DNA of 64,000 bases. Source: Rhodospirillum centenum SW (GTDB lineage Bacteria > Pseudomonadota > Alphaproteobacteria > Azospirillales > Azospirillaceae). Positions 1 to 9,086 of this stretch are shown piece after piece. The translations under genes were made by a program, and so were the position numbers. The notes under the pieces are model-generated. The model had not been told where the DNA came from, searched no databases, and saw nothing but the letters and a program-made list of their open reading frames with translations. The DNA lies in the NCBI RefSeq assembly GCF_000016185.1, contig NC_011420.2:3899501-3963500 (forward strand), in the 5' to 3' direction. Each line of letters starts with the position of its first letter. Position 1 is the first letter of the stretch.

Positions 1-2
1 TC

Positions 3-293
3 GACGCCAAGCAGGCAACCCGCCGCGCCAGTTCGGCCGCAGCGTCCGCCAAGGCGTCAACGCCGAAGCGCGGGGCCAGGAAGAAGTCCGCCGCGAATGA
101 CGAGATCATCGCGCCGATGGCCGATGCACTGACCAGCACCGCGTCCGCCGACCTGCTGGACGAGATCCGCACGGAGGCCTACCTGCTCTGGCTGCGCGAC
201 GGCCAGCCGAGCGGGCGTGACCTGGAGCACTGGCTCGAAGCCGAACGGATCGTCCGGCATCGCCTGTCGCTGCTGCCCCAGGCGGCGGAATAG
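3..293 (+). CDS. DUF2934 family protein (5' end outside window)
   Basis: The reading frame is open from the window edge and encodes the last 96 residues. The first 30 or so residues are rich in Ala, Lys, Arg and Ser, resembling a basic low-complexity tail. The C-terminal half holds the DUF2934 signature: a helix with AYLLWLRDG, then PSGRDLEHWLEAER. Members of this small family have no established function; the mix of a basic region and a short helical domain is typical. The true start lies upstream of the window, so length and operon context cannot be judged. Confidence 0.7.
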   Translation, partial: DAKQATRRASSAAASAKASTPKRGARKKSAANDEIIAPMADALTSTASADLLDEIRTEAYLLWLRDGQPSGRDLEHWLEAERIVRHRLSLLPQAAE

Positions 294-340
294 AATAGAA
301 CAGCCAAACTGCGGGGACAGGCGGGAGGGATGACGGCGGC

Positions 341-490
341 TCAGCCGCCGCCGATCCCTTCCGTGACAATCCCCGTGCCACGGCAGTCCGGGCAGGCCGC
401 TCCCCCCTGCCTGCCCGTTCCCCGACAGACCGGGCACAGCGCCTCGCCGGTCCCTGCTGTTCCGGCCGGTGCTTCGCTGCCCGGCTTCAT
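341..490 (-). CDS. small CxxCxGxG zinc-ribbon-like protein
   Basis: A 49-residue protein with two DnaJ-type CxxCxGxG units (CPVCRGTG and CPDCRGTG), the pattern of a one-zinc ribbon. The start at 490 is chosen because AGGA lies 7 bases upstream; an in-frame ATG at 601 would give 86 residues with a basic N-terminal extension. It faces away from flgE and is too short for most gene finders. The cysteine spacing is visible; zinc binding is expected from the motif; a role as chaperone accessory or RNA-binding peptide is only a guess. Confidence 0.5.
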   Translation of the reverse strand: MKPGSEAPAGTAGTGEALCPVCRGTGRQGGAACPDCRGTGIVTEGIGGG

Positions 491-820
491 CGGCCGATCC
501 TGACCCCGGGGCCTGCCCCCACGGGGCTGCTCTGTGCATGCCTGATCCGGGGGCATCTTCCCTCCGACCTGCCGGACAGGGCGCTCCTCATATCGATCCA
601 TGCAGGCCTCCGCACGAGAATGTGGCCAGGCCACCGCCTCCGGGCGGCCCTGCTGCCCCAACAGCCGGCAGCGGCACCTGCTGCATGGCCGGCGCGGAGC
701 CCGGGAGTACCAGCTCCCGCGATGACCGGCGGAAGATTCTGACCGGCAAGAACTGCCGCCCGCCCGGACCCGCCGCCATCCGAACCGACGGAACACACGG
801 GAATCCCTCGATTCCGCCTC

Positions 821-836
821 TGGCACGCCGGTTGCT
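821..836 (+). promoter_or_regulatory. sigma-54 promoter of flgE
   Basis: TGGCACGCCGGTTGCT matches the -24/-12 consensus TGGCACG-N4-TTGC(A/T) at every defined position. It lies 39 bases before the flgE start, so transcription would begin near 847. This fits the RpoN-dependent middle/late flagellar class. The preceding stretch from about 491 holds no other convincing gene. Confidence 0.85.
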
Positions 837-875
837 GATGGCAGGCAGACGCTGCTCAAGCATGGGAGACAGAAA

Positions 876-2843
876 ATGAGCGTGTTCGGCGCGATGACGA
901 CTGCCGTCGGCGGTTTGACCGCTCAGAGCCGGTCGCTGGGCCACATTTCCGATAACATCGCCAACTCGCAGACCATCGGGTACAAGCGGGTGGAAACCAG
1001 CTTCCAGAACCTGATCACGCAGTCGAACTCGTCCGTCCACAGCCCGGGCGGCGTCAGGGCGCGCCCCAGCTACACGAACAACATCCAGGGCAACGTCTCC
1101 CAGACCCAGTTCGCCACGAACATGGCGATCTCCGGCAGCGGCTTCTTCCAGGTCAGCCGTGGCGAGGAAGTGTCCGGCACCGTGAATTTCCAGAGCCAGG
1201 CCTACTTCACCCGGGCAGGCGACTTCTCGCTCGACAAGAACGGCTATCTGCGCAACAGCGCCGGCTATTATCTGAACGGCTGGGGCCTGCGTTCCGGAAC
1301 CAACGTCGTCGAACGGGGCACGCCGCAGCCGATCCGGGTGCAGCAGCTCATCGACAATCCGACGGCGACGACGAACATCAATCTCACGGCGAACCTGCCG
1401 CTGACGCCGAACCCCGAACAGCCGCTGCCGACGTCGGAGATCAACATCATCGACCGCAACGGCGAGACCCGCACTGTCAATCTCAACTGGCGAAAGCAGG
1501 GTGACAACAACTGGCGCCTGGATGTCGAGGCTCCCGGCAGCTCGCTACAGCCGGTAGGCGACCTGCTGTCCACCGGCAACCCCCAGTCCATCGGGCCTGA
1601 GGTCCAGATCATTCCGTCAACGACCCCTGTGCAGCAGGTCAGCACCGCGAGCTTCAGCGCCGCCACGCCGACCACCGGTACTGACTACAGCATCACGATC
1701 AACAACAAGACTTTCACCTACAAGGCACAGAGCTACGACACCAATGCCTCGGTGGCGGGCCAGTTGGTGAACCAGATCTATGCGGACGGCAGCTTCACCA
1801 ATTACACATTTGCAATCGATCCCGCGACATCGGCAATCACCGTGACCGGGCCGACCGAGGGCACACAGTTCACCTTCAAGGCCAGCTATGATGCCGCCGC
1901 CGCGACACCGACCACGGCAGGCGTGCCGGGCGTCAAGCAGCAGGTGTTCCTTCCGTTGAGCGGCATCGCCGGCGATGTGGGCGACGAGTTCACGATCCCC
2001 TTCGGCGGCGGCACCGAATCGGTCAGCTACCTCACCGACGGCACCGAGCCCGACCTGAAGACCATCGCCACCAAACTGGCTTCGAAAATCAACTCGAACA
2101 ACGACAGCCCCTACACCGCGACCGTCAGCGGTGCCGGGCTGATGCTGACCCGGAAAGACTTCACCGCCCCGGTTGCCGCCAACAACGGCATGGGCGCCTA
2201 CACGACCACCGGCGGACAGACCCCGGCCCATGTGTCCGTGCAGTTCGGCGAAGGCGGCGTTCTGAAGAGCCTGACTTCGACCAATGTCGGCTCCGGTAAC
2301 GCCCAGGTCTCTGCAACACAGGCAGAGGGCGACGATGCCTTTATCACCTTCACCGTGGACTATGGAAACGGCCCTCAGGAGATCAGGCTCAACATCGGCA
2401 AGTTCGGGTCGAGCGTGAACGGTCTGACACAGTTCGCCGGTGAGAACATCGAGACCTTCAACCTGACCCAGGACGGCTTCACCCGTGGCGCCTTCCGCGA
2501 TCTGACGATCCTGGCATCGGGCGAAGTGGTGGCCAACTACGACAACGGCCGCAGCCGTGTCCTGGCGCAGATTCCGATCTTCCAGGTCTCCAATCCCAAC
2601 GGGATGCAGAAGACCGACGGCAACGCCTACGTCGCCACGACCGACAGCGGCGCCGTGCGGGCCAGCGGGGCGGGCGAGAACGGGGCCGGCAACCTGGTGG
2701 TCAGCAGCATCGAGGGATCGAACGTCGACATCGCCGACGAGTTCACCAAGCTGATCGTCACCCAGCGGGCCTACAGCGCCAACACCCGCGTCGTCACCTC
2801 GGCCAACGACATGCTGGTCGAAGTGCTGAACCTGGGCCGCTGA
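876..2843 (+). CDS. flgE: flagellar hook protein FlgE
   Basis: Encodes 655 residues of the flagellar hook subunit. The N-terminus has the rod/hook signature (MSVFGAMTTAVGGL, then SDNIANSQTIGYKR near residues 28-41) and the C-terminus has the matching FlgBB_C segment (EFTKLIVTQRAYSANTRVVT, LVEVLNL). The middle, about residues 150-560, is a long Thr/Ser/Gly-rich variable surface region, making it longer than the enteric FlgE (about 400) but normal for alphaproteobacteria. It is preceded by GGGAG and a perfect sigma-54 promoter and followed by a strong hairpin, so it may be a single-gene transcript. The flgK and flgL genes lie downstream. Confidence 0.96.
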   Translation: MSVFGAMTTAVGGLTAQSRSLGHISDNIANSQTIGYKRVETSFQNLITQSNSSVHSPGGVRARPSYTNNIQGNVSQTQFATNMAISGSGFFQVSRGEEVSGTVNFQSQAYFTRAGDFSLDKNGYLRNSAGYYLNGWGLRSGTNVVERGTPQPIRVQQLIDNPTATTNINLTANLPLTPNPEQPLPTSEINIIDRNGETRTVNLNWRKQGDNNWRLDVEAPGSSLQPVGDLLSTGNPQSIGPEVQIIPSTTPVQQVSTASFSAATPTTGTDYSITINNKTFTYKAQSYDTNASVAGQLVNQIYADGSFTNYTFAIDPATSAITVTGPTEGTQFTFKASYDAAAATPTTAGVPGVKQQVFLPLSGIAGDVGDEFTIPFGGGTESVSYLTDGTEPDLKTIATKLASKINSNNDSPYTATVSGAGLMLTRKDFTAPVAANNGMGAYTTTGGQTPAHVSVQFGEGGVLKSLTSTNVGSGNAQVSATQAEGDDAFITFTVDYGNGPQEIRLNIGKFGSSVNGLTQFAGENIETFNLTQDGFTRGAFRDLTILASGEVVANYDNGRSRVLAQIPIFQVSNPNGMQKTDGNAYVATTDSGAVRASGAGENGAGNLVVSSIEGSNVDIADEFTKLIVTQRAYSANTRVVTSANDMLVEVLNLGR

Positions 2844-2874
2844 TCCGCGCCTGCAACAGCTGAGCGTCCGCCCC

Positions 2875-2908
2875 GCGGCCGGGCGCGCCTGAGAAGGCGC
2901 CCGGCCGC
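2875..2908 (+). terminator. strong hairpin after flgE
   Basis: A perfect 12-bp stem (GCGGCCGGGCGC with GCGCCCGGCCGC) and a 10-base loop begin 31 bases after the flgE stop. No T-run follows, so it may act as a 3' stabiliser or Rho-assisted terminator rather than a classic intrinsic terminator. Confidence 0.55.
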
Positions 2909-3035
2909 GCGCCGCTGTCAGGGACACTGGAGTCCTCGGGACGAGGGCCGCAGATTAGCCTGCCTGAAACTTTAAATTTACTTGCTGGACAAGTCGCCAC
3001 CTCTCCGCTACTCTGACGCTGGAGGTAGACTTGCC

Positions 3036-3566
3036 ATGATGGTCGGATCCGTAATCTCTGCCGTGCGGGCATCAGACCCGCTGCCGCCATCGGCGGCGCG
3101 GGCAGGGGCGGATTCTGCAGATACCACAGGCATTCCACCCGTCGAACCGGCGATTTACTTCAACCCGAAACTCCGTTTCGATTCCGATGCCAATGTCGTC
3201 GTGATCGAGTTCCGGGATCTGAAGAACGGCGAGCTTCAACGCAGCATTCCGACCCAGGCCCAGCTCGACGCCTATGAGCGCGCCGCCCGCATCACCCGGG
3301 ACGAGGAACTGCGCAGCGCGGCCGAAAAACTGGCAGGCACAGCGGCAGGCAATCCGTCGCCAGCGCCATTGACGCGGACATCCCAGCGCACCGGCAGCAC
3401 TCCGGAGACGGGGGGCTCTGGCACTCAACCGGCCGGTCAGCCCGGCCCCGCTTCCTCTCCAGTCTCGGCGCCCCGTGCCGCTGCCGGAACTGTCGGCAAT
3501 GGAGGCGACGCCACCGCTGGTCCGGCAGGCTCCGCCCCGCCGGGATCGACCGAGGTCGATGCCTGA
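3036..3566 (+). CDS. FlaG-like flagellar protein with long Pro/Ser/Gly tail
   Basis: A 176-residue protein. Residues about 38-82 follow the FlaG pattern: a beta-rich LRFD.D..VVVIEFRD segment, NGELQRSIPT, then an amphipathic helix. The last 80 residues are a low-complexity Pro/Ser/Thr/Gly/Ala tail that normal FlaG proteins (about 110 residues) lack. The start at 3036 is set by a perfect GGAGGT nine bases upstream; translation could also begin at the next codon, ATG 3039. It sits between flgE and flbT/flgK. FlaG proteins influence filament length in other bacteria; that role here is inferred from pattern and place, not proven. Confidence 0.6.
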   Translation: MMVGSVISAVRASDPLPPSAARAGADSADTTGIPPVEPAIYFNPKLRFDSDANVVVIEFRDLKNGELQRSIPTQAQLDAYERAARITRDEELRSAAEKLAGTAAGNPSPAPLTRTSQRTGSTPETGGSGTQPAGQPGPASSPVSAPRAAAGTVGNGGDATAGPAGSAPPGSTEVDA

Positions 3567-3824
3567 CTGTGGCGCTGCCGGGTCGCATCAACGGGCGTCA
3601 TCGGTGTCCGGATGGAGCGACCGATAGAGAAGGGCACGGCTTCTCTGATGCATTCTCTCTGAAACAGCTTCTGGAGAATGCAGCAGCGCAAGAGGCGTCG
3701 GGCTGTCCGGCTTTCACCTTTCCTGCCCTTGCTCGAGAATTCGGCGACACGCGCCTGTCCCGCTGTTCGCTTCCTTGAGGTGCCGGAACCGCCATCGGCG
3801 GCATCCGAACACCGGAGCGCCTCC

Positions 3825-4262
3825 TCAATCCGTCATCTCGCCGCCAGCCGGGATCTGCTCGGCAGAGGCCGGGCCGCGGCCGAGAACGATATCCTCGTAA
3901 GTGATGACATCGCGGGCGAGCTGGAGGGCGGGATAGTAGTCCTCCTCGTCGATGTGGCGGTTGAGTTCGTCCAGCTTCTCCCGGATCGCGGCGTTGCGGG
4001 TCGCGTCATGGAAATCCCGGACCAGATCCCGCTGCAGGGCCAGCATGGCCGGACGTTCATCCTCAGCGGCCAGATAGGTGTTCTGCACCGAGAAGTAGAT
4101 GCGGCGGGCAGGACTGTCGGCCTCCTCCGGGCGCATGATCTGCCGGTCCCGCATGAACCGGGCATGGTTCATGAGAACCAGCGTCGCGGAGGTCTCGGCC
4201 TTGATCAGGGCACCGTTGACGACAAGGTGCTCGCCGGCCTTCAAGCGCAACTTCAGCGGCAT
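3825..4262 (-). CDS. flbT: FlbT, post-transcriptional regulator of flagellin
   Basis: A 145-residue protein matching FlbT over its length: N-terminal MPLKLRLKAGEHLVVNGA, VLMNHARFMRDRQIM, and the central FSVQNTYLA region followed by helices. In Caulobacter FlbT binds the flagellin mRNA leader and promotes its decay when hook assembly is incomplete. Here it is transcribed toward flgE, divergent from flgK, with AGGGGAG upstream of its ATG. Its usual partner flaF lies separately after the flagellin gene at 9190. The 258 bases between the FlaG-like gene and this gene hold nothing I recognise. Confidence 0.93.
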   Translation of the reverse strand: MPLKLRLKAGEHLVVNGALIKAETSATLVLMNHARFMRDRQIMRPEEADSPARRIYFSVQNTYLAAEDERPAMLALQRDLVRDFHDATRNAAIREKLDELNRHIDEEDYYPALQLARDVITYEDIVLGRGPASAEQIPAGGEMTD

Positions 4263-4522
4263 TGACGAACAGACTCCCCTGATTCAATCGGTGGCCCGGC
4301 CCGGGCGGCACCCCTGCGGGTACCGGGCCGGCGGCGGAGCTTACACCAGCCCGGCCTGCTGGTGCATCCCCAAGGTCGCGGGTGCGAAGAAAGGGCGGCC
4401 GATCGACAGGTCTCCGGACACCCGGCAGTTCCTGCCGACCCGCCCCGGCACGGATTGCCGGTCCCCGGGTCAGCTGTCGCCAGAACCGCCGTCCGTCCCC
4501 AGGAATTCCGCAGCCTCTCTGC

Positions 4523-4538
4523 TGGCACATGCCTTGCT
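4523..4538 (+). promoter_or_regulatory. sigma-54 promoter of flgK-flgL
   Basis: TGGCACATGCCTTGCT matches the sigma-54 consensus, with the GG and GC elements ten bases apart and only the G after TGGCAC replaced by A. It ends 32 bases before the flgK ATG. The rest of the 308-base flbT-flgK gap shows no clear operator. Confidence 0.8.
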
Positions 4539-4570
4539 TGTTCCTGCCCGGAAAAAGAGGAACCAGCGGC

Positions 4571-6151
4571 ATGTCCCTGAGCGTTGCCATATCTTCTGCG
4601 ATCAGCGGCCTTCGGGCGACGCAGAACAATATCGCGACCGTGTCTCAGAACACGTCGAACATCCAGACGCCTGGGTACACCCGCAAGTTCGTCACCCAGG
4701 AGGCCCAGGTCCACACCCCCACCACCGGGGGCGTCCGGACCGGTCAGGTCCAGCGTACCTTCGACCAAGCGCTTTACCGTGAACTCTTGCAACGGGAAAG
4801 CCAGGCCGCGCATCTGGAAACCGTCTCCACCACTCTCTCCTCGATCGAGAAGCTCCAGGGAAGCCCGGAATCTCAGACATCCATCAGCGCCCGTCTGGCG
4901 GATCTGCGCGACGATTTCATCGGCCTGGCGGCGAAACCGGAATCGGTTGAACTCCAGGCCGATGTCGTCAACTCGGCCCAGATCTTCGCGGCATCCATGA
5001 ACACCGTCGCCAACGCGATCATCGACAAGCGGTCGGAGACACAGGATGCGATCGTCAATACCATCGACACCGTCAACGGGCTTCTGACCGATATCGCACA
5101 GCTGGACCGGCAGATCTTCCAGACCCAGGGGACCCAGCAGGGGACAGCAGACCTGCAGGACCGCCGCGATCTCAAGATCCGTGACCTGGCGAAACTTGTG
5201 GACGTGGTCGCCCTGGAACGGGCCGACGGCACGATGCTGCTGATGACCCGCGGCGGCGCCACCCTGCTGGACCGCGTGCCGAACTACCTGTCCACATCCC
5301 CGTCGCGGATCGCCGCAAGCAGTTATTATGATCCGTCGGGTGCCGGTGGGATCGCCCCGATCCGGCTGGGCGATCCGAACACAGGGGTTGACATCACCCA
5401 GGACCTGCGTGGGGGGCAACTGGGCGGACTGCTGGAACTGCGCGACGATATCCTGCCGCGCATGCAGGCGGAGCTGGACGAGCTGGCCCACATGGTCGCC
5501 GTGCGCTTCAAGGGCAAGACGGCGCCCGACGATGGCGCCCCCGGGCTGACCCTGTTCACCGATACCGACGGCGTCTCCATTCCCGGCGACGTGTCGGGGT
5601 CGGTGGATTATGCCCCACCTATCCTCTATGTCGGCTTTGCCTCCCGCATCCGCGTGGGACAGGCCGTCATGGAAAATGCCGAACTGGTCCGCTACGGCGA
5701 CGGTGGCGCCCCCAAGGTGCCGCCGGCCAGCGGCTCCTCGCCACCCGACCCGATCGCCGGCTCCACGATCTTCCTCAAGAATGTCGTGGACCATGTCTTC
5801 GGCACGACGACGCTGGGGGGCAGCAATCACATCGCCTTCAACACGCAAGGGCTGGGTGCCAACCCCCGGCGTAATCTGACCAGTTCAATTCCAGCCAACG
5901 TCTCCTTGATCGACTTCGCCCAGTCCGTCCTGGTCAAGCAGTCGAGCGAGGCCGGGTGGGCCAAGGCCCGTGCCACCGAGGCCACGGCCATGAAGGAAGA
6001 GCTGGATTTCCGCTACTCCGACAAGACCGGGGTCAATCTGGACGAGGAGGTCGTGATGCTGACCGTGCTGCAACGCAGCTACGCGGCCTCGTCCCGCGTC
6101 ATCACCACCGTCGAGCAGATGTACGATTCCCTGTTCCGGATCGCCGGCTGA
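4571..6151 (+). CDS. flgK: flagellar hook-associated protein FlgK (HAP1)
   Basis: Encodes 526 residues. The N-terminus (MSLSVAISSAISGLRATQNNIATVSQNTSNIQTPGYTRK) is the FlgK form of the rod/hook motif, with the Asn-rich segment and GYTRK. The C-terminus ends in EEVVMLTVLQRSYAASSRVITTVEQMYDSLF, the diagnostic FlgK tail. FlgK is the first hook-filament junction protein. The reading frame is open upstream to 4382, but the conserved N-terminus and an AGAGGAA site fix the start here. It sits 20 bases before flgL under the shared sigma-54 promoter. Confidence 0.96.
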   Translation: MSLSVAISSAISGLRATQNNIATVSQNTSNIQTPGYTRKFVTQEAQVHTPTTGGVRTGQVQRTFDQALYRELLQRESQAAHLETVSTTLSSIEKLQGSPESQTSISARLADLRDDFIGLAAKPESVELQADVVNSAQIFAASMNTVANAIIDKRSETQDAIVNTIDTVNGLLTDIAQLDRQIFQTQGTQQGTADLQDRRDLKIRDLAKLVDVVALERADGTMLLMTRGGATLLDRVPNYLSTSPSRIAASSYYDPSGAGGIAPIRLGDPNTGVDITQDLRGGQLGGLLELRDDILPRMQAELDELAHMVAVRFKGKTAPDDGAPGLTLFTDTDGVSIPGDVSGSVDYAPPILYVGFASRIRVGQAVMENAELVRYGDGGAPKVPPASGSSPPDPIAGSTIFLKNVVDHVFGTTTLGGSNHIAFNTQGLGANPRRNLTSSIPANVSLIDFAQSVLVKQSSEAGWAKARATEATAMKEELDFRYSDKTGVNLDEEVVMLTVLQRSYAASSRVITTVEQMYDSLFRIAG

Positions 6152-6170
6152 GGCTCAAGGAGATCGAACC

Positions 6171-7649
6171 ATGTCCTCCATCGCCACGCTCACGCAGTAC
6201 ACGCGGATTCTGCGCGACACCGGGCTGGTGAAGCAGCAGGAGACGGACCTCCAGCGGCAGCTCTCCACCGGTTACAAGACCGACGTCTACAGCGGTCTTG
6301 GCATCGACGCGGCGCGGTCGGTGAACCTGCGCGAGACGGCCTCGCGCATCACCAGCTACCAGCGCAACATCGACCTCGTGCAGGCCAGGACGGAGGTGCT
6401 GGACACCGCCATGCAGCGCGTCGGCAGTCTCGTCACCTCGGTGATCTCCGACCTGAACAAGCTGGACGGAACGACGATCAGCGACCCGACCGTCGTGCGC
6501 GACAACGCCCGCCAGGCCCTGGACCAGATCTACTCGCTGCTGAACACCCAGGTGGAGGGACGCTATGTCTTCGCCGCCAGCGACGAGACGACCCCGCCGG
6601 TCAACGACCTGACCGGCCTCATCGACACCTATGACCGGTTCTACACGGCCTACCTGAACGCCCCGGCCGGCGCAGCCACGCGCCTGGACTTCGACGGGGA
6701 CGGCACCACAATCGGCGACGCTGACGATGCCCTGGCCACCGGCCCGACGCCGGCGGACTCCCAGTTCGTGTTCAACGGGGTGGGGCCGGAGGGTGGCGCC
6801 TTCGTCTTCGACGTGACCGGCACGCCGCCCCCCGCTCCGGGTGACAGCTATTCGGTGACCCTGAACGGCACCACCTTCACGACCACGGTGGTCGGTGGCG
6901 GCATCGACACGACGGAGGAGATCGTCGCCGACCTGCGGGCGCAGATCCAGGCCGATCCGGCCTTCAGCTCCTACGTCGTGCTGGACGAGGATCTGGACGC
7001 CGCGGCGAACAGCCGCGCCATGCTGCGCATCCAGGTGCCGGAGGACTTCGCCACCGCCACGGCGTCCGGCGCCGGTCCCGGCGCCAACCTGACCCGGGTG
7101 CCCTCGGACATCGAGCAGCTCAATCTGGCCATGCAGCGTGTCGTCCGCGACCCGGCGCTCGCCTACGACCCCGGCATGGACGGGGTGGGGACGCTCTATT
7201 CGTCGACCCTGCGCTACGCCAATGCGCCCATGGTGGCGCGGGTGGACGATAATCTGGACGTGACCTACGGGGTGCGCGCCGACGCCAGCTACTTCCGGAA
7301 CATCATCCAGGGGCTGGCCATGGTCGCCAACCTGGAGCGGCCCGACGACCCCGAAATCCGGTCCCGCTATTACGATGCCCTGCACAGCGCCCGCGACATG
7401 CTCCAGACCGGCAGCAAGGACCTGAACACCGCCGTCGCCTCGGTCGGCGCAGTGCGCCGCAACCTCGACCAGCTCGAGGTGAAGCACAAGGCCGTGCTCG
7501 GCATCGTCAACACCAATGTCGGCGAGATCGAGGAAGCCGACATCGCAACGGTGGCCACGCGGCTGAACCTGGCTGAAACCCAGCTCCAGGCCGGCTATCG
7601 CACCATTGCGTCGCTCAACAAGACCTCGATCCTGGACTACCTGACCTGA
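6171..7649 (+). CDS. flgL: flagellar hook-associated protein FlgL (HAP3)
   Basis: A 492-residue flagellin-fold junction protein. The N-terminal D0/D1 helices (TLTQYTRILRDTGLVKQQETDLQRQLSTGYK) and C-terminal D0 helix (IATVATRLNLAETQLQAGYRTIASL) are conserved; the middle (about 160-340) is an inserted variable domain rich in Asp, Thr and Pro. It is longer than enteric FlgL (about 317). AAGGAG precedes the ATG. It caps the hook as the second junction protein and is co-transcribed with flgK. Confidence 0.93.
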   Translation: MSSIATLTQYTRILRDTGLVKQQETDLQRQLSTGYKTDVYSGLGIDAARSVNLRETASRITSYQRNIDLVQARTEVLDTAMQRVGSLVTSVISDLNKLDGTTISDPTVVRDNARQALDQIYSLLNTQVEGRYVFAASDETTPPVNDLTGLIDTYDRFYTAYLNAPAGAATRLDFDGDGTTIGDADDALATGPTPADSQFVFNGVGPEGGAFVFDVTGTPPPAPGDSYSVTLNGTTFTTTVVGGGIDTTEEIVADLRAQIQADPAFSSYVVLDEDLDAAANSRAMLRIQVPEDFATATASGAGPGANLTRVPSDIEQLNLAMQRVVRDPALAYDPGMDGVGTLYSSTLRYANAPMVARVDDNLDVTYGVRADASYFRNIIQGLAMVANLERPDDPEIRSRYYDALHSARDMLQTGSKDLNTAVASVGAVRRNLDQLEVKHKAVLGIVNTNVGEIEEADIATVATRLNLAETQLQAGYRTIASLNKTSILDYLT

Positions 7650-7675
7650 CTCCGGTGGGGGCGGCCCTATCCTTA

Positions 7676-7749
7676 GAGGTAGTAAACACCTCGTTTTCCC
7701 TTGCCCTTCCGGGGAATCCATGCAATCTTTCCCGTGCCGCAAATGCGGC
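7676..7749 (+). promoter_or_regulatory. flagellin leader with two small hairpins
   Basis: Two inverted repeats lie in the 121-base flgL-flagellin gap. GAGGT-N7-ACCTC at 7676-7692 is followed by GTTTTCCCTT and may be a weak terminator for flgL. GCCGC-AAAT-GCGGC at 7736-7749 ends about 10 bases before the AGGAGAA ribosome site, so it would sit in the flagellin mRNA leader. FlbT is known to act on such leaders in Caulobacter, so this is a candidate target. No sigma-54 or convincing sigma-28 promoter was found here. Confidence 0.4.
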
Positions 7750-7770
7750 CATTAGATCAGGAGAAAAACC

Positions 7771-9078
7771 GTGGCCAATTCTATCGTCACCAATTCCGGC
7801 GCGCAGGCTGCCATCCGGTCGCTGTTCACCATCGACCGTGACCTCAAGACCACCCAGGGCCGCATCGAGTCCGGCCTGAAGGTCAACAAGGCGTCTGACG
7901 ATCCCGCCGTGTTCTCGATCGCCCAGGGCATCCGCGGCAACGTCTCCGGCCTGAAGGCCGTGCAGGAAGGCCTCGCCTTCGGTTCCGCCGTTCTGGGCAC
8001 CGCCAGCAAGGCGGCGTCGAAAATCTCGGATGAGCTGAACGAGCTCAAGAAGACCATCACGCAGGGCCAGCAGCAGGGCCTCGACAAGGACGCTCTCAAC
8101 ACCCAGGTCGAGCGCGCCCTGTCGCTGATCGACACCTATGCCTCCTCCTCGACCTACATGGGCGTCAACCTCATGAAGAGCGAGACGGGCGGCGACATCG
8201 TCGATACCGAGCTGACCTTCCTGACGGACATCTCCGGCCGCTCGATCAGCATCTCCAACCAGCAGTTCACCTCCAAGGATCTCGGCCTTTCCAGCCTTGA
8301 CATTGATGCCGGCGGCGTCCGCTTCAATCTGGAAGGCGTCACCCTCACCTCCGCGTCGCGGATCGAGGTCGGTGGCAAGACCTTCGAGTTCACGAACGAT
8401 GAAGCGCTCGCCTCTGCGACCAGCATCGCCGTGAGCATCAACGGCCTGACCACCCAGTCCGAGATCAAGGACAAGCTGGCCTCCACGCTCCGCGCCAACG
8501 GCCTCGGCGCTCGCGTCAACAAGGACGGCTCGGTGGATGTCTTCGGCGCTGCTGCCGGCAACGTCAGCCTGACCTCGGACGGTATCCGCGGTTCTGCTGC
8601 CGGCACGACCGCCGGCCTGACCTACGACGCGACGAACAAGGTCTACTCGGCCAACCAGGCCGCGACGGCTTCTGCGCCGGCGGCGGCTGAACGGTCGGAC
8701 GCCTTCTACGTTCAGATCCTGGGTGCGACGGCGGTTGACGCTGAGTCTTCCGGCACGGGCGAGACGACGGACACGTCTGCGGCCGAGCAGTACAAGAACG
8801 TGAAGTCGAGCGCGATCGCCACGGTGGACTCGGCGATCACCCTGGCCGGTCAGAAGCTGGCCACCATCGGCGCCATCCAGCGTCAGGTCTCCGGTCTGCA
8901 GGAGTTCACCAAGACCCTGTCGGATACCCTGAACGAAGGTCTGGGTGCCCTGGTGGATGCGGACATGGCCGACGAGAGTGCGCGCCTGCAGGCCTTGCAG
9001 ACGAGGCAGCAGCTGGCCATCCAGTCGCTGTCCATTGCGAACCAGCAGCCGCAGGCTCTCCTGGGTCTGTTCCGGTAA
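7771..9078 (+). CDS. flagellin (filament subunit)
   Basis: A 435-residue flagellin. It has the N-terminal D0/D1 block (residues 1-140, with SGLKVNKASDDPAVFSIAQGIRGN) and the C-terminal block (LADMADESARLQALQTRQQLAIQSLSIANQQPQALLGLFR-type ending). The central surface domain (about 175-310) is Thr/Ser/Ala-rich and would be the site of O-glycosylation, consistent with the sugar genes that follow from 10.6 kb. The start is GTG at 7771 with AGGAGAA six bases upstream. A strong terminator follows, so it is probably its own transcript. Codon choice is strongly biased to the preferred GC-rich codons, as expected for a highly expressed gene. Confidence 0.96.
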   Translation: MANSIVTNSGAQAAIRSLFTIDRDLKTTQGRIESGLKVNKASDDPAVFSIAQGIRGNVSGLKAVQEGLAFGSAVLGTASKAASKISDELNELKKTITQGQQQGLDKDALNTQVERALSLIDTYASSSTYMGVNLMKSETGGDIVDTELTFLTDISGRSISISNQQFTSKDLGLSSLDIDAGGVRFNLEGVTLTSASRIEVGGKTFEFTNDEALASATSIAVSINGLTTQSEIKDKLASTLRANGLGARVNKDGSVDVFGAAAGNVSLTSDGIRGSAAGTTAGLTYDATNKVYSANQAATASAPAAAERSDAFYVQILGATAVDAESSGTGETTDTSAAEQYKNVKSSAIATVDSAITLAGQKLATIGAIQRQVSGLQEFTKTLSDTLNEGLGALVDADMADESARLQALQTRQQLAIQSLSIANQQPQALLGLFR

Positions 9079-9086
9079 AGTCCGGG

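Noticed and set aside
7683-7712. Possible sigma-28 promoter before flagellin (TAAA with 15-base spacing)
   Set aside because: The -10 half reads TGCCCTTC rather than GCCGATAA; too weak to call.
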